Shown here in pieces: positions 9,930-18,352 of a stretch of DNA of 47,419 bases. The translations under genes and the position numbers were made by a program. Below the pieces are notes generated by a model. That model was not told where the DNA came from, made no database searches, and worked only from the letters and a program-made list of their open reading frames with translations. The DNA is taken from positions 1 to 47,419 of the forward strand of contig NZ_LUFH02000043.1 in assembly GCF_001586785.1 (NCBI RefSeq), read 5' to 3'. Position 1 is the first letter of the stretch. Each line of letters starts with the position of its first letter. Source of the DNA: Sphaerospermopsis aphanizomenoides BCCUSP55 (GTDB taxonomy: Bacteria; Cyanobacteriota; Cyanobacteriia; Cyanobacteriales; Nostocaceae).

Positions 9930-11172
9930 CTCTTATATGACTTTCTGTAAAGGTTATTATACCATCAAAGAGATTAAAAATTTCTTTTTCTGGTGGTAAA
10001 TCGGCGACTGTTTTTGCTTGTCTTGTTTCATCTATTGTCCATACAATATCTTGAAGTTCAAGCAAATAATCATTATAGTGCCGTACAGCATGAATATTAG
10101 ACAGCAGAGCAGTTTTCACTGTTATTTTACTATGCTTCGGCTTTTCCGAAGCAGCAATTTTTAAAACTTGATAAATTCCTTTTTTAATATCATCAGTTCT
10201 ATCCATCCCCACACTAGATTTACTATCAGAAATAGATTCATACCCTTCACCACTTTTTCTTTGAGGCCAATTTACAGGTCTAGGAATAGGTTGCCCACAA
10301 GCATTGGTTAACCAATAAACAGATTCTGGTAAATTTCCCTTACCCCTAGCAGCTTTATTATATGCAGAATAAGCAATACTCCAAAACTGGAAATAACGAT
10401 AAAACAGTTGCTTATCTTTATTAAAAGCTGCTCCCATTTGCTCATATATCCATACTGAGGAATTATTATCTCCTCTAATTCCTAAATTTATAAGTTCGTA
10501 TTTATATACCTGATCTTCCAATTGAGGAAGAATAATATGTAAATTAGATGAACTAAGAAAAGAATTATCTGTAGATGAATGTGAACGAGATAATAATTCA
10601 CCTTCCTCTCCCAATTCAGTTTGTATTTCAACAGGTACTGCTAAAGGTAAAGTAGTAAGTGGAGCAGCCTTTACTTCGGATAGTAAAACTATATTCTCTT
10701 TTTCATCATAAATTATGACATCAATAGGTTCAATACCATGATAGATTTTTAAATCTTGGGAATTTATTTCAAATAAGTGCTTTAAAAATACACACAATAA
10801 GCGACTTGTTGATTTGCCAATTGTTCCAGATGGGGGTTTATTTGCATGATGAAAAGAAAACCTTCCTTGCAAAATACATCTTGGACAAGCATTAGTGTAT
10901 GGATAAATCAAAAGAGAAGAATTATCATTTGGACAGTAAAGCCATCCTTTATTAGCGAGTTTTCCATAGTATTCAGCAGCTACAATTAAATCAAATGCAG
11001 CTGCTAGTGATAGTCCAGGTGCAGTAGAAGTTAGTTTTGCATTATCGAGAGCTTGCTGAATAAGAATTGTTGCTAATGCTTCTTCGTGAGGATAGACTTC
11101 TAGAGGTTTAACTCTTGCTATAAGGTTGGCTATTTCATCAACCTTAACAGATTCATCCTGATTATTTTGCAT
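9898..11172 (-). CDS. Putative type II restriction endonuclease
   Basis: This 424-residue protein is encoded immediately upstream of, and overlapping, the methyltransferase, which makes it the likely cognate nuclease. A PD-(D/E)XK-like core can be proposed at about residues 147-170: PIDVIIYD, then LLSEVKAAP, where the Glu-x-Lys would bind metal and activate water. An earlier CPND...CPRC pair (about residues 79-98) could form a small zinc-binding ribbon. The C-terminal half is helical and unassigned. I do not recognise a specific restriction-enzyme family; an ApaLI-like family is a guess only. The ATG at 11172 is the first in frame. The function rests mainly on gene context and the EVK motif. 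Confidence 0.65.
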   Translation of the reverse strand: MQNNQDESVKVDEIANLIARVKPLEVYPHEEALATILIQQALDNAKLTSTAPGLSLAAAFDLIVAAEYYGKLANKGWLYCPNDNSSLLIYPYTNACPRCILQGRFSFHHANKPPSGTIGKSTSRLLCVFLKHLFEINSQDLKIYHGIEPIDVIIYDEKENIVLLSEVKAAPLTTLPLAVPVEIQTELGEEGELLSRSHSSTDNSFLSSSNLHIILPQLEDQVYKYELINLGIRGDNNSSVWIYEQMGAAFNKDKQLFYRYFQFWSIAYSAYNKAARGKGNLPESVYWLTNACGQPIPRPVNWPQRKSGEGYESISDSKSSVGMDRTDDIKKGIYQVLKIAASEKPKHSKITVKTALLSNIHAVRHYNDYLLELQDIVWTIDETRQAKTVADLPPEKEIFNLFDGIITFTESHIRDEWINQKFRF

Positions 11173-11270
11173 TGGTATTCAAATAAACTAGCTACATAAT
11201 TATATAATCAATATTCATATTTTTACCTTTCTGAATACTATTTCATAATTCTCATTCTTAAATTTTAAAA

Positions 11271-11420
11271 AAAATAGCAGTTAAAATTAAAAGCTTTATA
11301 GGTGCTTCTCCCGTCACAGACCTAGAAAACGCTTTAGGGCAATATATCTTATATTACGACATTCTCTCATACTTAGAATCTGAACGCCGCTTATATTTCG
11401 CTATTCGTCAAGTTATGTAG
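11271..11420 (+). pseudogene. xisH fragment (fdxN excision-controlling factor H)
   Basis: Reading from 11271 gives 49 codons matching the middle of XisH: KIAVKIKSF, GASPVTDLENALGQY, then YYDILSYLESERRLYFAIRQ, followed by VM and a stop. Both the N-terminal start and the C-terminal third of the ~135-residue family are missing. A stop lies in frame just upstream (11259). XisH proteins have a PD-(D/E)XK-like fold and are normally encoded directly before XisI. Here the fragment is cut off at its 3' end where the GTTGGGTT hairpin repeat begins, and a XisI domain reappears only 1 kb downstream, after hicAB. Confidence 0.85.
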
Positions 11421-11516
11421 GTTGGGTTGAGGAACGTTCGCGTAGCGTGCCGTAGGCATAACCCAACATCTTGATAATGTTATTGCGTTGGGTTGCGCTT
11501 TGCTTAACCCAACCTA
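11418..11516. repeat. GTTGGGTT/AACCCAAC double-hairpin repeat
   Basis: TAGGTTGGGTT at the left end is the perfect complement of AACCCAACCTA at the right end. Inside are two tandem hairpins: GTTGGGTT 11421-11428 with AACCCAAC 11460-11467, and GTTGGGTT 11487-11494 with AACCCAAC 11506-11513. The first loop carries a 24-base small dispersed repeat at 11436-11459. A second copy of the family is at about 44311-44386. Confidence 0.85.
11436..11459 (+). repeat. Small dispersed repeat (24 nt)
   Basis: A 24-base unit starting GTTCGCGTAGCG and ending AGGCAT lies in the loop of the hairpin repeat. The same unit with one base changed is inserted in the tnpB gene at 42620-42643 on the minus strand. Confidence 0.85.
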
Positions 11517-11591
11517 AGAATTATTACTAGGTAAAGAATAATGAATGAGATTAGGATAGAATTTAATGTAAAACAATGATAAAATAAAGTA

Positions 11592-11804
11592 ATGTCAAAA
11601 AAGCGTAAATTACTGGATAAAGTTCTTTCAGGATCTAAAAATCTTCAATTGGATGATTTAGTGACATTAGTTGAAGACTTTGGTTTTTTCCTATCACGTA
11701 TCAACGGTAGTCATCACATTTTTACACATCCAACTATCCCCGAACTTATTAACTTACAAAATCGCAATAGTAAAGCTATTCCTTATCAAATTCGGCAATT
11801 TTGA
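11592..11804 (+). CDS. hicA: HicA-type mRNA interferase toxin, truncated by a stop codon
   Basis: This is a 70-residue HicA family protein, a small RNase toxin with a dsRBD-like fold. The catalytic histidine region NGSHHIFTHP is present. The reading frame stops at TGA 11802-11804 after RQF. The same frame then continues for 13 sense codons as ILIEKYSLTMENE to TAA at 11844-11846, which looks like a normal HicA C terminus. That TAA overlaps the hicB ATG by one base. The ancestral gene therefore very probably ended at 11846 and a single base change made TGA. The toxin may be inactive or weakened. The upstream pairing with hicB supports the identity. Confidence 0.82.
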   Translation: MSKKRKLLDKVLSGSKNLQLDDLVTLVEDFGFFLSRINGSHHIFTHPTIPELINLQNRNSKAIPYQIRQF

Positions 11805-11845
11805 ATATTAATTGAAAAATATTCCTTAACTATGGAGAATGAATA

Positions 11846-12067
11846 ATGAAACACTATCACATTAATATTTTCTACAATCAAGAAGATGAAGTGTATAGTG
11901 ATGATATTTCTGATTTAAAATATTGTTCAGGATTTGGTTTAACTGAAGAAGAAGCACATGAAGAAGGTTTGAAAGCTAGAGCTGCTTGGTTAGAAGCTGC
12001 TAAAATAGAAGGTAAACCCATTCCCGAACCAAGATATAAACCTGTAATTTATCAAATAGCTTCATAA
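11846..12067 (+). CDS. hicB: HicB-like antitoxin
   Basis: This 73-residue protein has the HicB partially degraded RNase-H-like fold pattern: HINIFYNQEDEVYSDDISDL, then CSGFGLTEEEAHEEGLKA. The C terminus is short and has no obvious DNA-binding helix-turn-helix or ribbon-helix-helix domain. It directly follows hicA, and its ATG overlaps the probable ancestral hicA stop (TAATG). It would bind and neutralise HicA. Confidence 0.82.
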   Translation: MKHYHINIFYNQEDEVYSDDISDLKYCSGFGLTEEEAHEEGLKARAAWLEAAKIEGKPIPEPRYKPVIYQIAS

Positions 12068-12079
12068 CTTTATAGTCTT

Positions 12080-12247
12080 ATGGAAAGATTAAATTATCAA
12101 GAGATAGTAAAAGATATTATCTCTAAATATGCAAAAGACGAAGCAAAGGAAGATTTACTAACTGTTTTCGATAGAATTGGTAAAAATGCTCAAGCTAAAG
12201 GACTTACAGAAGAAATATTGGAACAATTATTATCTGATGAATCATAA
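12080..12247 (+). CDS. Small antitoxin-like protein
   Basis: This 55-residue helical, acidic protein (MERLNYQEIVKDIIS to EEILEQLLSDES) starts 12 bases after the hicB stop and is probably in the same transcript. The C-terminal pattern GLTEEILEQLLSDE resembles the end of small antitoxins that partner PIN-domain toxins in cyanobacteria. The N terminus also resembles the first residues of XisI. No toxin gene directly follows. Coding status is inferred from the continuous frame, position and typical codon use. Confidence 0.5.
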   Translation: MERLNYQEIVKDIISKYAKDEAKEDLLTVFDRIGKNAQAKGLTEEILEQLLSDES

Positions 12248-12282
12248 ATTAATTATCATTGACATTCCTACAGAATCATCTC

Positions 12283-12744
12283 ATGTTAACCATAACCATT
12301 GATGAAATCCAGAAAAACCTCACTAGCTATCTTCACCAAGTAGCAGCAGGAGAAACTATTATTATCATTGAAGCAGGTAAAGCAATTGCAGAAATTAAAC
12401 CAGTTCCCAATGTTATGGAAAAATTAGATTACCCTGAATTAGTAAAACAAGTGTTAGCAACACATACAGAAGGTCATTGCTCTGAAGGAACAGAAATCGA
12501 GTTAATATTTGATATTCAAAGAAATCGCTATCTAGTAGTTCATATAGGTTGGGAAGGTGAAAATAGAACCTATGGTACAATGATTCATGTAGATATTAAA
12601 GATGGAAAAATTTGGATTCAGCGCGATTTTACAGAAGAAGGAATTCCTAATCAATTAGTAGAGTTAGGAGTACCGAAAACAGATATTGTGTTAGGTTTTA
12701 GAGCGCCTCATATTAGGCAGTTTACTGGTTTTGCAGAGGGTTAA
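12283..12744 (+). CDS. Phd-type antitoxin domain fused to XisI
   Basis: One open frame joins two families. Residues 1-42 (MLTITIDEIQKNLTSYL, then AGETIIIIEAGKAIAEIKPVP) match the N-terminal DNA-binding part of Phd/YefM antitoxins. From MEKLDYPELVKQVL (ATG at 12415) to the end is a full ~109-residue XisI: ELIFDIQRNRYLVVHIGW, GKIWIQRDFTEEGI, ELGVPKTDIVLGFRAPHIRQ. The internal ATG is exactly where stand-alone XisI would start and has no obvious ribosome site, so the product could be a fusion or XisI alone. The frame is open slightly further upstream only through a TTG. XisI works with XisH in Anabaena fdxN-element excision; its role elsewhere is unknown. No intact xisH is adjacent. Confidence 0.8.
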   Translation: MLTITIDEIQKNLTSYLHQVAAGETIIIIEAGKAIAEIKPVPNVMEKLDYPELVKQVLATHTEGHCSEGTEIELIFDIQRNRYLVVHIGWEGENRTYGTMIHVDIKDGKIWIQRDFTEEGIPNQLVELGVPKTDIVLGFRAPHIRQFTGFAEG

Positions 12745-12773
12745 ATTTTTTATGTATCTTTCTAATCGCCTGA

Positions 12774-13187
12774 TTATCCCCTAAAATCACAAACCAACCG
12801 CTTAAACATAGACACAGAAACAATAGTAGTATTCACTAAATTCTGTGCTTCATTAAAATCAGCATCTCCAGTAATTAAAAAATCCGCCTCTGCTGCGACA
12901 GCACAAGCTAAAAACTTTTCATCCTTTCTATCTCTAGCAAAATCTATAGTTACCTGAACATCAACTAATTTAGTCACCAAATCTATAACTTCTAACCATT
13001 CTTTTCTGACTTCATCTGTCAATTTAAACTTCTTCCGACTTAACACATCCTGATACTCTGCTAAAATCTCCTCAGAAACAACCCACTCACAATTAGGACT
13101 ATCCACAACAAATTGAATAACTTCCCTTGGTTCTCTCCCCTTGAGAACAGCAGAAACTAAAACATTAGTATCAATAATAACTTTCAT
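12774..13187 (-). CDS. PIN-domain toxin (VapC-like RNase)
   Basis: This 137-residue PIN-domain protein is a putative toxin ribonuclease. Acidic residues are in the expected places: D6 in MKVIIDTNVLVSAV, a central Glu in VSEEILAEY, then DRKDEKFLACA and ITGDADF. The sequence fits the 'putative toxin, PIN family' group rather than classic short VapC. Its start overlaps the upstream antitoxin-like gene by 4 bp (ATGA-type overlap), a typical toxin-antitoxin arrangement. It is convergent with the Phd-XisI gene. Confidence 0.88.
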   Translation of the reverse strand: MKVIIDTNVLVSAVLKGREPREVIQFVVDSPNCEWVVSEEILAEYQDVLSRKKFKLTDEVRKEWLEVIDLVTKLVDVQVTIDFARDRKDEKFLACAVAAEADFLITGDADFNEAQNLVNTTIVSVSMFKRLVCDFRG

Positions 13188-13423
13188 TCCCCACGCCGAT
13201 AAGCTTCAATTTCTGCGGCTATATCCTCCTCTGTCACCTCTTCCACACCAGAAATAGCCTGAGTTTTATCAAATAAATTCCGCAATTTATTACTAATTGC
13301 AAGTTGCGGGTTATCTTCAGCTAAAACAATAATCTCCACACGCTGTCCAACTTGAAAAGGTAAATCAGATAAAACTACCTGCTTCGGGTCTTCAATCGTG
13401 ATATAAGTCTTGTAAGCATTCAT
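13184..13423 (-). CDS. Antitoxin partner of the PIN toxin
   Basis: This 79-residue protein is encoded directly before and overlapping the PIN toxin. The N-terminal half (TYITIEDPKQVVLSDLPFQVGQRVEIIVL) is a beta-rich AbrB/DUF-like segment often found in cyanobacterial antitoxins. The acidic helical C terminus (VTEEDIAAEIEAYRRGE) would be the toxin-binding part. Its identity rests on context and this layout. Confidence 0.78.
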   Translation of the reverse strand: MNAYKTYITIEDPKQVVLSDLPFQVGQRVEIIVLAEDNPQLAISNKLRNLFDKTQAISGVEEVTEEDIAAEIEAYRRGE

Positions 13424-13515
13424 GATTTATTCTGCTATTTATCCTGTATATATTTTATAACACTTCTCTTCTTTTGCGCCTTTGCATGAGATAAAAACCC
13501 CAAAAATACTCATCA

Positions 13516-13938
13516 TTAATCATTAGGAGGATGCCAACTTAAACCAATCCAAATTGCCCTAGCTTGGACAACATCTTCATTATTTAATCTTAAAGCTAAA
13601 ACCGTACCTCTGCCAATAGCAGTTATCCCAATAATATGAGTACCACCATTTGCCCATTGAAAATGATCTAACCATCTTTGTTGACGAGGATTAAACAAAG
13701 ATACAGATTCATTAGTTACAGGATCATTAGGAGTTATTTTTGCTCCTTTAAACTCATTACAACGATAACAACAAGCAGCTAAATTTTCTCGCTCATCATT
13801 TCCCTCTAAAGAACTAGGCAAAATATGATCCATAACTAAAGGCATACCTATTAAACGGCTAGAAGTGCGACAATATTCACATCTATAACCCGCCTCATTA
13901 ATAACTTGTTGACGAAGAGATTTAGAAATAGATGACAC
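13516..13938 (-). CDS. HNH endonuclease family protein
   Basis: This 140-residue protein has a complete HNH core with zinc-binding cysteines: CEYC at about residues 19-22, MDHILP (catalytic His), then NLAACCYRCNEFKG. The C-terminal ~55 residues (FNPRQQRWLDHFQW to GLSWHPP) are typical of the small cyanobacterial HNH proteins. It probably cuts DNA, but the substrate is unknown. Its stop-proximal neighbour is the antitoxin gene. The upstream 104-residue gene ends 5 bases before its ATG, so the two are likely co-transcribed. Confidence 0.85.
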   Translation of the reverse strand: MSSISKSLRQQVINEAGYRCEYCRTSSRLIGMPLVMDHILPSSLEGNDERENLAACCYRCNEFKGAKITPNDPVTNESVSLFNPRQQRWLDHFQWANGGTHIIGITAIGRGTVLALRLNNEDVVQARAIWIGLSWHPPND

Positions 13939-13943
13939 TGGTA

Positions 13944-14258
13944 TTATACTAATTGCTCAAAATCTGGAAGAGAAAAACCTTTCCACTTTAAAAGTGCATA
14001 GGCATAAGCTTTTTTTAACATTAAATAATCAGCACTCACCCGCAACGATTTCAACAATAATCTATCAGATTCACTTAATTGATTATTTTGATTTTTTTCT
14101 AAAAGTTGTAAATGTAGTTCTTGTTGACTTTCAGGAACTTGACTTTGAGCAATAGTTAATAATTCCTCAATTGTTAATTCTTGCATAGCAATTAATTCCC
14201 CTTGTAATTCTAAAGGTTCATAATCAACAGCATGAGGAGCATTAATTTGGGTATTCAT
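13944..14258 (-). CDS. Hypothetical partner of HNH protein
   Basis: This 104-residue, mostly helical, Glu/Gln/Leu-rich protein has no membrane segment. It has no recognised catalytic motif; the C terminus LKKAYAYALLKWKGFSLP is the most conserved-looking stretch. It sits 5 bases upstream of the HNH gene on the same strand, which suggests a functional pair, for example an inhibitor or specificity subunit. That role is inference from position only. Confidence 0.6.
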   Translation of the reverse strand: MNTQINAPHAVDYEPLELQGELIAMQELTIEELLTIAQSQVPESQQELHLQLLEKNQNNQLSESDRLLLKSLRVSADYLMLKKAYAYALLKWKGFSLPDFEQLV

Positions 14259-14310
14259 ACATTTTTATAGTAATTTATTTTTATAAAAACTTAGGCTTTA
14301 CGTCGCTGAC

Positions 14311-14685
14311 ATGAAAGCTAGAATTGAATCTCTGGATATTTTCTATTATCCTGATATTATGGTAACTTGCGATTCAAGAGATACAGAATTTGAATATTTT
14401 AAACGATATCCGAGTTTAATTATTGAAGTTTTATCACCTTCTACAGAAGCCTTAGATAGAGGTGATAAATTTAGTGATTATCAAGAATTAGACACTTTAC
14501 AAGAATATGTTTTAGTTAGTCAAAATCGCCAACGAATTGATTGTTTTCGGCGCAATAATCAAGGAAGATGGAAGCTTTATAGTTATAGAGGAAATCAACA
14601 ATTAGAATTAACCAGTGTGAATTTTTCTTGTTGTCTAACTGATGTTTATGAAGATGTTGCTTTTCCTACAAATTTAACTGAATAA
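14311..14685 (+). pseudogene. Uma2-family endonuclease, N-terminally truncated
   Basis: The 124 residues correspond to the C-terminal two thirds of a Uma2 (DUF820) restriction-endonuclease-fold protein: LDIFYYPDIMVTCDSRD, PSLIIEVLSPSTEALDRGDKF, then LQEYVLVSQNRQRIDCFRR. The D...E-V core is present. The first ~65 residues of the family are missing. Immediately upstream the frame still reads LRLYVAD before the ATG, but a stop follows a few codons further up, so the gene has lost its 5' end and probably its proper start. Confidence 0.75.
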
Positions 14686-14695
14686 AAGATGATAT

Positions 14696-14843
14696 CAATA
14701 TTGTTCGGTTAAGAGATTCAGACCTTGGAGATACCCCATTATCCCCTTCAAAAAGAGAGAAATAAAGCCATTCTTAGTACCACTTTTGAAGGGGGATTGG
14801 GGGAATCAAATTGGGGGAATCAAACCTTAACCGACAAGTATTG
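14696..14843. mobile_element. MITE-like element with 18-bp terminal inverted repeats
   Basis: The left end CAATATTGTTCGGTTAAG (14696-14713) and the right end CTTAACCGACAAGTATTG (14826-14843) are inverted repeats matching at 15 of 18 positions. The 148-bp interior has no gene and contains CTTTTGAAGGGGGATTGGGG, a common cyanobacterial intergenic repeat. A second element with the same ends lies at 44273-44409. Confidence 0.7.
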
Positions 14844-14906
14844 CCTATCAATTAGCTGAACTGATTAGTTAAAGGCTAAAACATAATTTACAAACAGGTC
14901 TAACAG

Positions 14907-16928
14907 CTACCTTGATTTTATATCTGCGATCGCTCCTTTTGTCATAGCTGCGATCGCTTTATCTGTGGCTTTTGGTAACTGGTAATATTTACCACCAGCA
15001 GTTTTCGCCAATTCCTTAGCAAAACCAGTGGAAACAAACTTACTTTCCGTATCAATCACCAGTAATTGCATCCCAGATGCTCTAATTCTCCCTGCAATAT
15101 CTAGCAGTTCCGCTTTGATATCTGGTTTTTCTCCTAGTTCTTGGGGTTCACCTAAAGACCGAGCCAAAGGAATATTACCACGACCATCAGTAATTGCCAC
15201 TATAACAACCTGACCAATATCTCCACCCATTTGGGCATTTACTCCCACTCGCACGGCTTGAGTTAAGCCATGTGCTAAAGGCGAACCACCACCACAAGGT
15301 AATTTTTCTAACCTGTTTTTAGCTAGAGCGATGGAACGGGTAGGAGGTAATAAAACTTCTGCTTGTTCACCACGGAAAGGAATCAAAGCGATTTGGTCAC
15401 GGTTTTGATAGGATTCAGTTAAAAGCTGCATGACCGCACCTTTAGCAGATTGCATCCGGTTTAAAGCCATTGAACCAGAAGCATCAACCACAAACACCAC
15501 TAAAGCGCCGGCTTTTCTCACCAACCGCTTAGAACGCATATCTCCTTGTTCGACAATTACCTTTTTATCTGGTTGTCTAGCGCGACGTGCTTTTTGATAC
15601 GGTGCTGCGGCTCGCAATGTGGCATCTACGGCAATGCGTTTTACTTTGCCTTTGGGTAACATCGGCTTAATGTAACGTCCCCGGTCGTCGGAAAAGATAA
15701 TACTGCGACTGCCAGATTTACCTTGCCGTTGTGCCATTTGGGTAAAATAAAGCACTTCCGGGTCAAGAATTACCCCTTCTGGGTCAAAGATAAACTCTTC
15801 AGGAATATCAGGAGGTTCTTGCTGTTCCTGTTCTTCCTGTTGTTCTTCTTGTTCTTCCTGTTCTTCTTCTTGTTGTTCTTCTGAGTCGTCTTGACTTTGG
15901 GGTGGTGGGGGAGGAGGTGGGGGTGGTTGATCTGGTGGTGGAGTTTGAATAATCGTAGTTCTGGGAACTATGACTAATTCTACCGCACGACGCAAGTCTT
16001 CAGCGTTGACGGTGTTACGTCCTTCTAAAGCTGCTGCGGCTTTGGCAACTCGCACCGCAAACAGTTCTGCACGATGTCCTTCTACACCACCGCGAATAGC
16101 TTCATTGACGAGGTAGGTAATTTGTTCTTGGGTAATGGTGACTTCTTTTAACCATTCCCGTGCGAGGAGTATTTGGGTTTTGAGTGAGTCGATATCTTCG
16201 CTGTATTGTTGCAGAAATTCTGTGGGAGATTTAGAATAGGCGATCGCTTGTTCAACTGCTTGTACTCTTTGATCTAAACCCAGAACTCCATCTGCTGAGA
16301 GTGCGATCGCAATTCTATCCAGTAAATGTTCTCTTAACGCCCCTTCTTCTGGGTTGTAAGTTGCAATAAACAACGGTTTGCAAGGATGTTGAAAACTTAT
16401 CCCTTCCCGTTCAATTTGGTTGCGTCCGTCCGATAATACCGATAAAAGTTGGTTACTAATTTGGTCATCTAATAAATTGATTTCATCCACATACAGCACA
16501 CCTCGGTTAGCTGTAGCGAGTAAACCCGGTTGAAAAACCGTATCACCTTGTTTCACCGACTGTTCCACATCCACAGAACCTAAAAGTCGGTCTTCCGTAA
16601 TACCCAGGGGAATTTGCAAAAAAGGTGCAGGGATAATTTCCGTTTCTATCTCCTGTCTTTGTTCAGCTAAAAGCTTATCATCCCATTCTTCTGGGTGGTT
16701 GGGGTCACAGTTGCTAACAGAACCTTTAACAACTTCAATAGGTGGTAATAAAGCGTGAATTGCACGCGCCATCACAGATTTAGCCGTACCGCGACGGCCT
16801 GCAATTACCACACCCCCCAAAACGGGATCTACTGCTGCTAACAGCAATGCTATTTTAATCGCTTCTTGACCGACTACAGCAGTCAGCGGAAAAGCTGTTG
16901 TTGTTGGGGTAATCGTAGGCGCTGGCAT
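14907..16928 (-). CDS. chlD: Magnesium protoporphyrin chelatase subunit ChlD
   Basis: ChlD forms, with ChlI and ChlH, the ATP-driven chelatase that inserts Mg2+ into protoporphyrin IX, the first committed step of chlorophyll synthesis. The 673 residues show the full layout. An AAA+ domain has a Walker A-like GRRGTAKS at about 44-51 and [10 protein letters not shown] near 145. A poly-proline run at about 335-345 is followed by a Gln/Glu-rich acidic linker. A C-terminal von Willebrand A domain has the metal-site motif DASGS at about 480. Length and domain order match cyanobacterial ChlD. The gene stands alone between accessory genes. Confidence 0.96.
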   Translation of the reverse strand: MPAPTITPTTTAFPLTAVVGQEAIKIALLLAAVDPVLGGVVIAGRRGTAKSVMARAIHALLPPIEVVKGSVSNCDPNHPEEWDDKLLAEQRQEIETEIIPAPFLQIPLGITEDRLLGSVDVEQSVKQGDTVFQPGLLATANRGVLYVDEINLLDDQISNQLLSVLSDGRNQIEREGISFQHPCKPLFIATYNPEEGALREHLLDRIAIALSADGVLGLDQRVQAVEQAIAYSKSPTEFLQQYSEDIDSLKTQILLAREWLKEVTITQEQITYLVNEAIRGGVEGHRAELFAVRVAKAAAALEGRNTVNAEDLRRAVELVIVPRTTIIQTPPPDQPPPPPPPPPQSQDDSEEQQEEEQEEQEEQQEEQEQQEPPDIPEEFIFDPEGVILDPEVLYFTQMAQRQGKSGSRSIIFSDDRGRYIKPMLPKGKVKRIAVDATLRAAAPYQKARRARQPDKKVIVEQGDMRSKRLVRKAGALVVFVVDASGSMALNRMQSAKGAVMQLLTESYQNRDQIALIPFRGEQAEVLLPPTRSIALAKNRLEKLPCGGGSPLAHGLTQAVRVGVNAQMGGDIGQVVIVAITDGRGNIPLARSLGEPQELGEKPDIKAELLDIAGRIRASGMQLLVIDTESKFVSTGFAKELAKTAGGKYYQLPKATDKAIAAMTKGAIADIKSR

Positions 16929-17040
16929 TGTTTCCTTAATAGTTATTATGTTTTTAGGATAGCATTTTTATGTCTCACTCAATCTCTGTTATCCAAAAGG
17001 TGTTTAATTTGGGTTTTGATACGAATATTTATTTTTTATA

Positions 17041-17068
17041 ACGAACCGCTCCAGGCGCAGAGGTCGCA
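17041..17068. repeat. Dispersed GCAGAGG-type repeat
   Basis: AACCGCTCCAGGCGCAGAGG followed by TCGCAGAG belongs to the same family as the repeat at 3887-3918. It lies in the gap upstream of chlD. No gene is seen in 16929-17137. Confidence 0.6.
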
Positions 17069-17137
17069 GAGAGAAGATTTTTTTATTATCATGTTTTGTA
17101 TATTTTAGTTATTTGATTTATTTCCAGGTAAGGTGTT

Positions 17138-17563
17138 ATGAGAACAAAAGTTGTTATTATAAATTCTTCTCAGATTGTTAGAGGTCTTCTCAAAGAATAT
17201 ATTGTTAGTGAATCTCCATTTTTAGACGTGATAGAAGTTGGGTTTAATGATCATGTGCTAGAAATTTTAAACCGAGAGGCAGAGGATGTTATTTTGATTA
17301 TTCTGGGTGGTTTATATACTTCAAAAATAACCTCAAAAGATGTAATTGAATATGTAAAGAATCATGATTTTCTATATTTTGTTCCTATGATAATTATACT
17401 TGATTATGCCACTTGTCAGAATCGACTATTTTATGGTCAAGATTTACTAGACAGTTTTAAGACTGATAGTTGTAATTTTGGAATTGTTAGACACTGTTTT
17501 ACTCATGATGATTTTCGTCAAGCTTTAAAATTAGCTATTCAACGAAGAACCTTGAAAAAATAA
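17138..17563 (+). CDS. Hypothetical protein, receiver-like fold without phospho-site
   Basis: This 141-residue protein alternates hydrophobic strands and helices in the way a response-regulator receiver does: TKVVIINSSQIVRGLL, VILIILGGLY, MIIILDYA, then a Thr/His-rich C-terminal helix. However, the acidic pair after strand 1 and the aspartate after strand 3 are absent, so it could not be phosphorylated in the usual way. No output domain is attached. The family is unknown to me. The start ATG follows AGGTAAGGTGTT, a usable ribosome site. Confidence 0.5.
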   Translation: MRTKVVIINSSQIVRGLLKEYIVSESPFLDVIEVGFNDHVLEILNREAEDVILIILGGLYTSKITSKDVIEYVKNHDFLYFVPMIIILDYATCQNRLFYGQDLLDSFKTDSCNFGIVRHCFTHDDFRQALKLAIQRRTLKK

Positions 17564-17683
17564 GTCTAGGTTCTGAGTTTTTAAATAAAAAAATAGCAAA
17601 TAATCTATAATTAGAAATGGCTTGATTGAGTACCACTGTCAAATAAAACAATTATTTACCTTTGGTAAAATGGAGATATAGAT

Positions 17684-18337
17684 ATGGTACAACAACTTAC
17701 ATCAGAAACTCAACCAGAAATTATCTACCCTGATAGTGATGGAAAACCGATGGCAGAAAATACAGAACACTATGAATGGATAGTTAAAATTAAAGAAAAC
17801 TTAGAAATATTATTTGCTTCAAAACAAGATGTATTTATAGCAGGTGATTTGTTATGGTATCCTGTAGAGGGAAGTGTGAAAACACGTCAAGCACCTGATG
17901 TCATGGTTATTTTTGGTAGACCAAAAGGTAGACGTGGTTCTTATAAACAATGGGAAGAAAATAATATTGCTCCCCAGGTGGTATTTGAAATTCTATCTCC
18001 AGGAAATCGTAGCCAAGAAATGGCTAGAAAGTTACTTTTTTATCATCGTTATGGAGTAGAAGAATATTATATCTATGAACCAACAACACTGGAATTAACC
18101 GGACTTATTCGCCAACAAGAATGGTTAGAAGAAATTGAAGAAATTAATGGTTGGATAAGTCCACGTTTAGGAATACGTTTTGAGTTAACATCAGATAATT
18201 TAGAAATTTATTATCCTGATGGTAGAAAGTTTCTCACATCTTTGGAATTAAATCAACAGTTAGAACAAGAACGCCAAAATTATCAAGACTTATTAGCAAA
18301 ATTGCAAGCTAAAGGAATTGATATCAACACACTTTAA
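17684..18337 (+). CDS. Uma2-family endonuclease-fold protein
   Basis: This complete 217-residue Uma2 (DUF820) protein belongs to a PD-(D/E)XK nuclease-like family greatly expanded in cyanobacteria. Visible landmarks are LLWYPVEG, RQAPDVMVIFG (core Asp), PQVVFEILSPGNR (core Glu), KLLFYHRYGVEEYYIYEP, and a C-terminal coiled-coil-like tail (LNQQLEQERQNYQDLL). Biological function is not established; many are chromosomal singletons with no partner. A GGAG ribosome site lies upstream of the ATG. Confidence 0.87.
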   Translation: MVQQLTSETQPEIIYPDSDGKPMAENTEHYEWIVKIKENLEILFASKQDVFIAGDLLWYPVEGSVKTRQAPDVMVIFGRPKGRRGSYKQWEENNIAPQVVFEILSPGNRSQEMARKLLFYHRYGVEEYYIYEPTTLELTGLIRQQEWLEEIEEINGWISPRLGIRFELTSDNLEIYYPDGRKFLTSLELNQQLEQERQNYQDLLAKLQAKGIDINTL

Positions 18338-18352
18338 AAATTAGAAATATTA

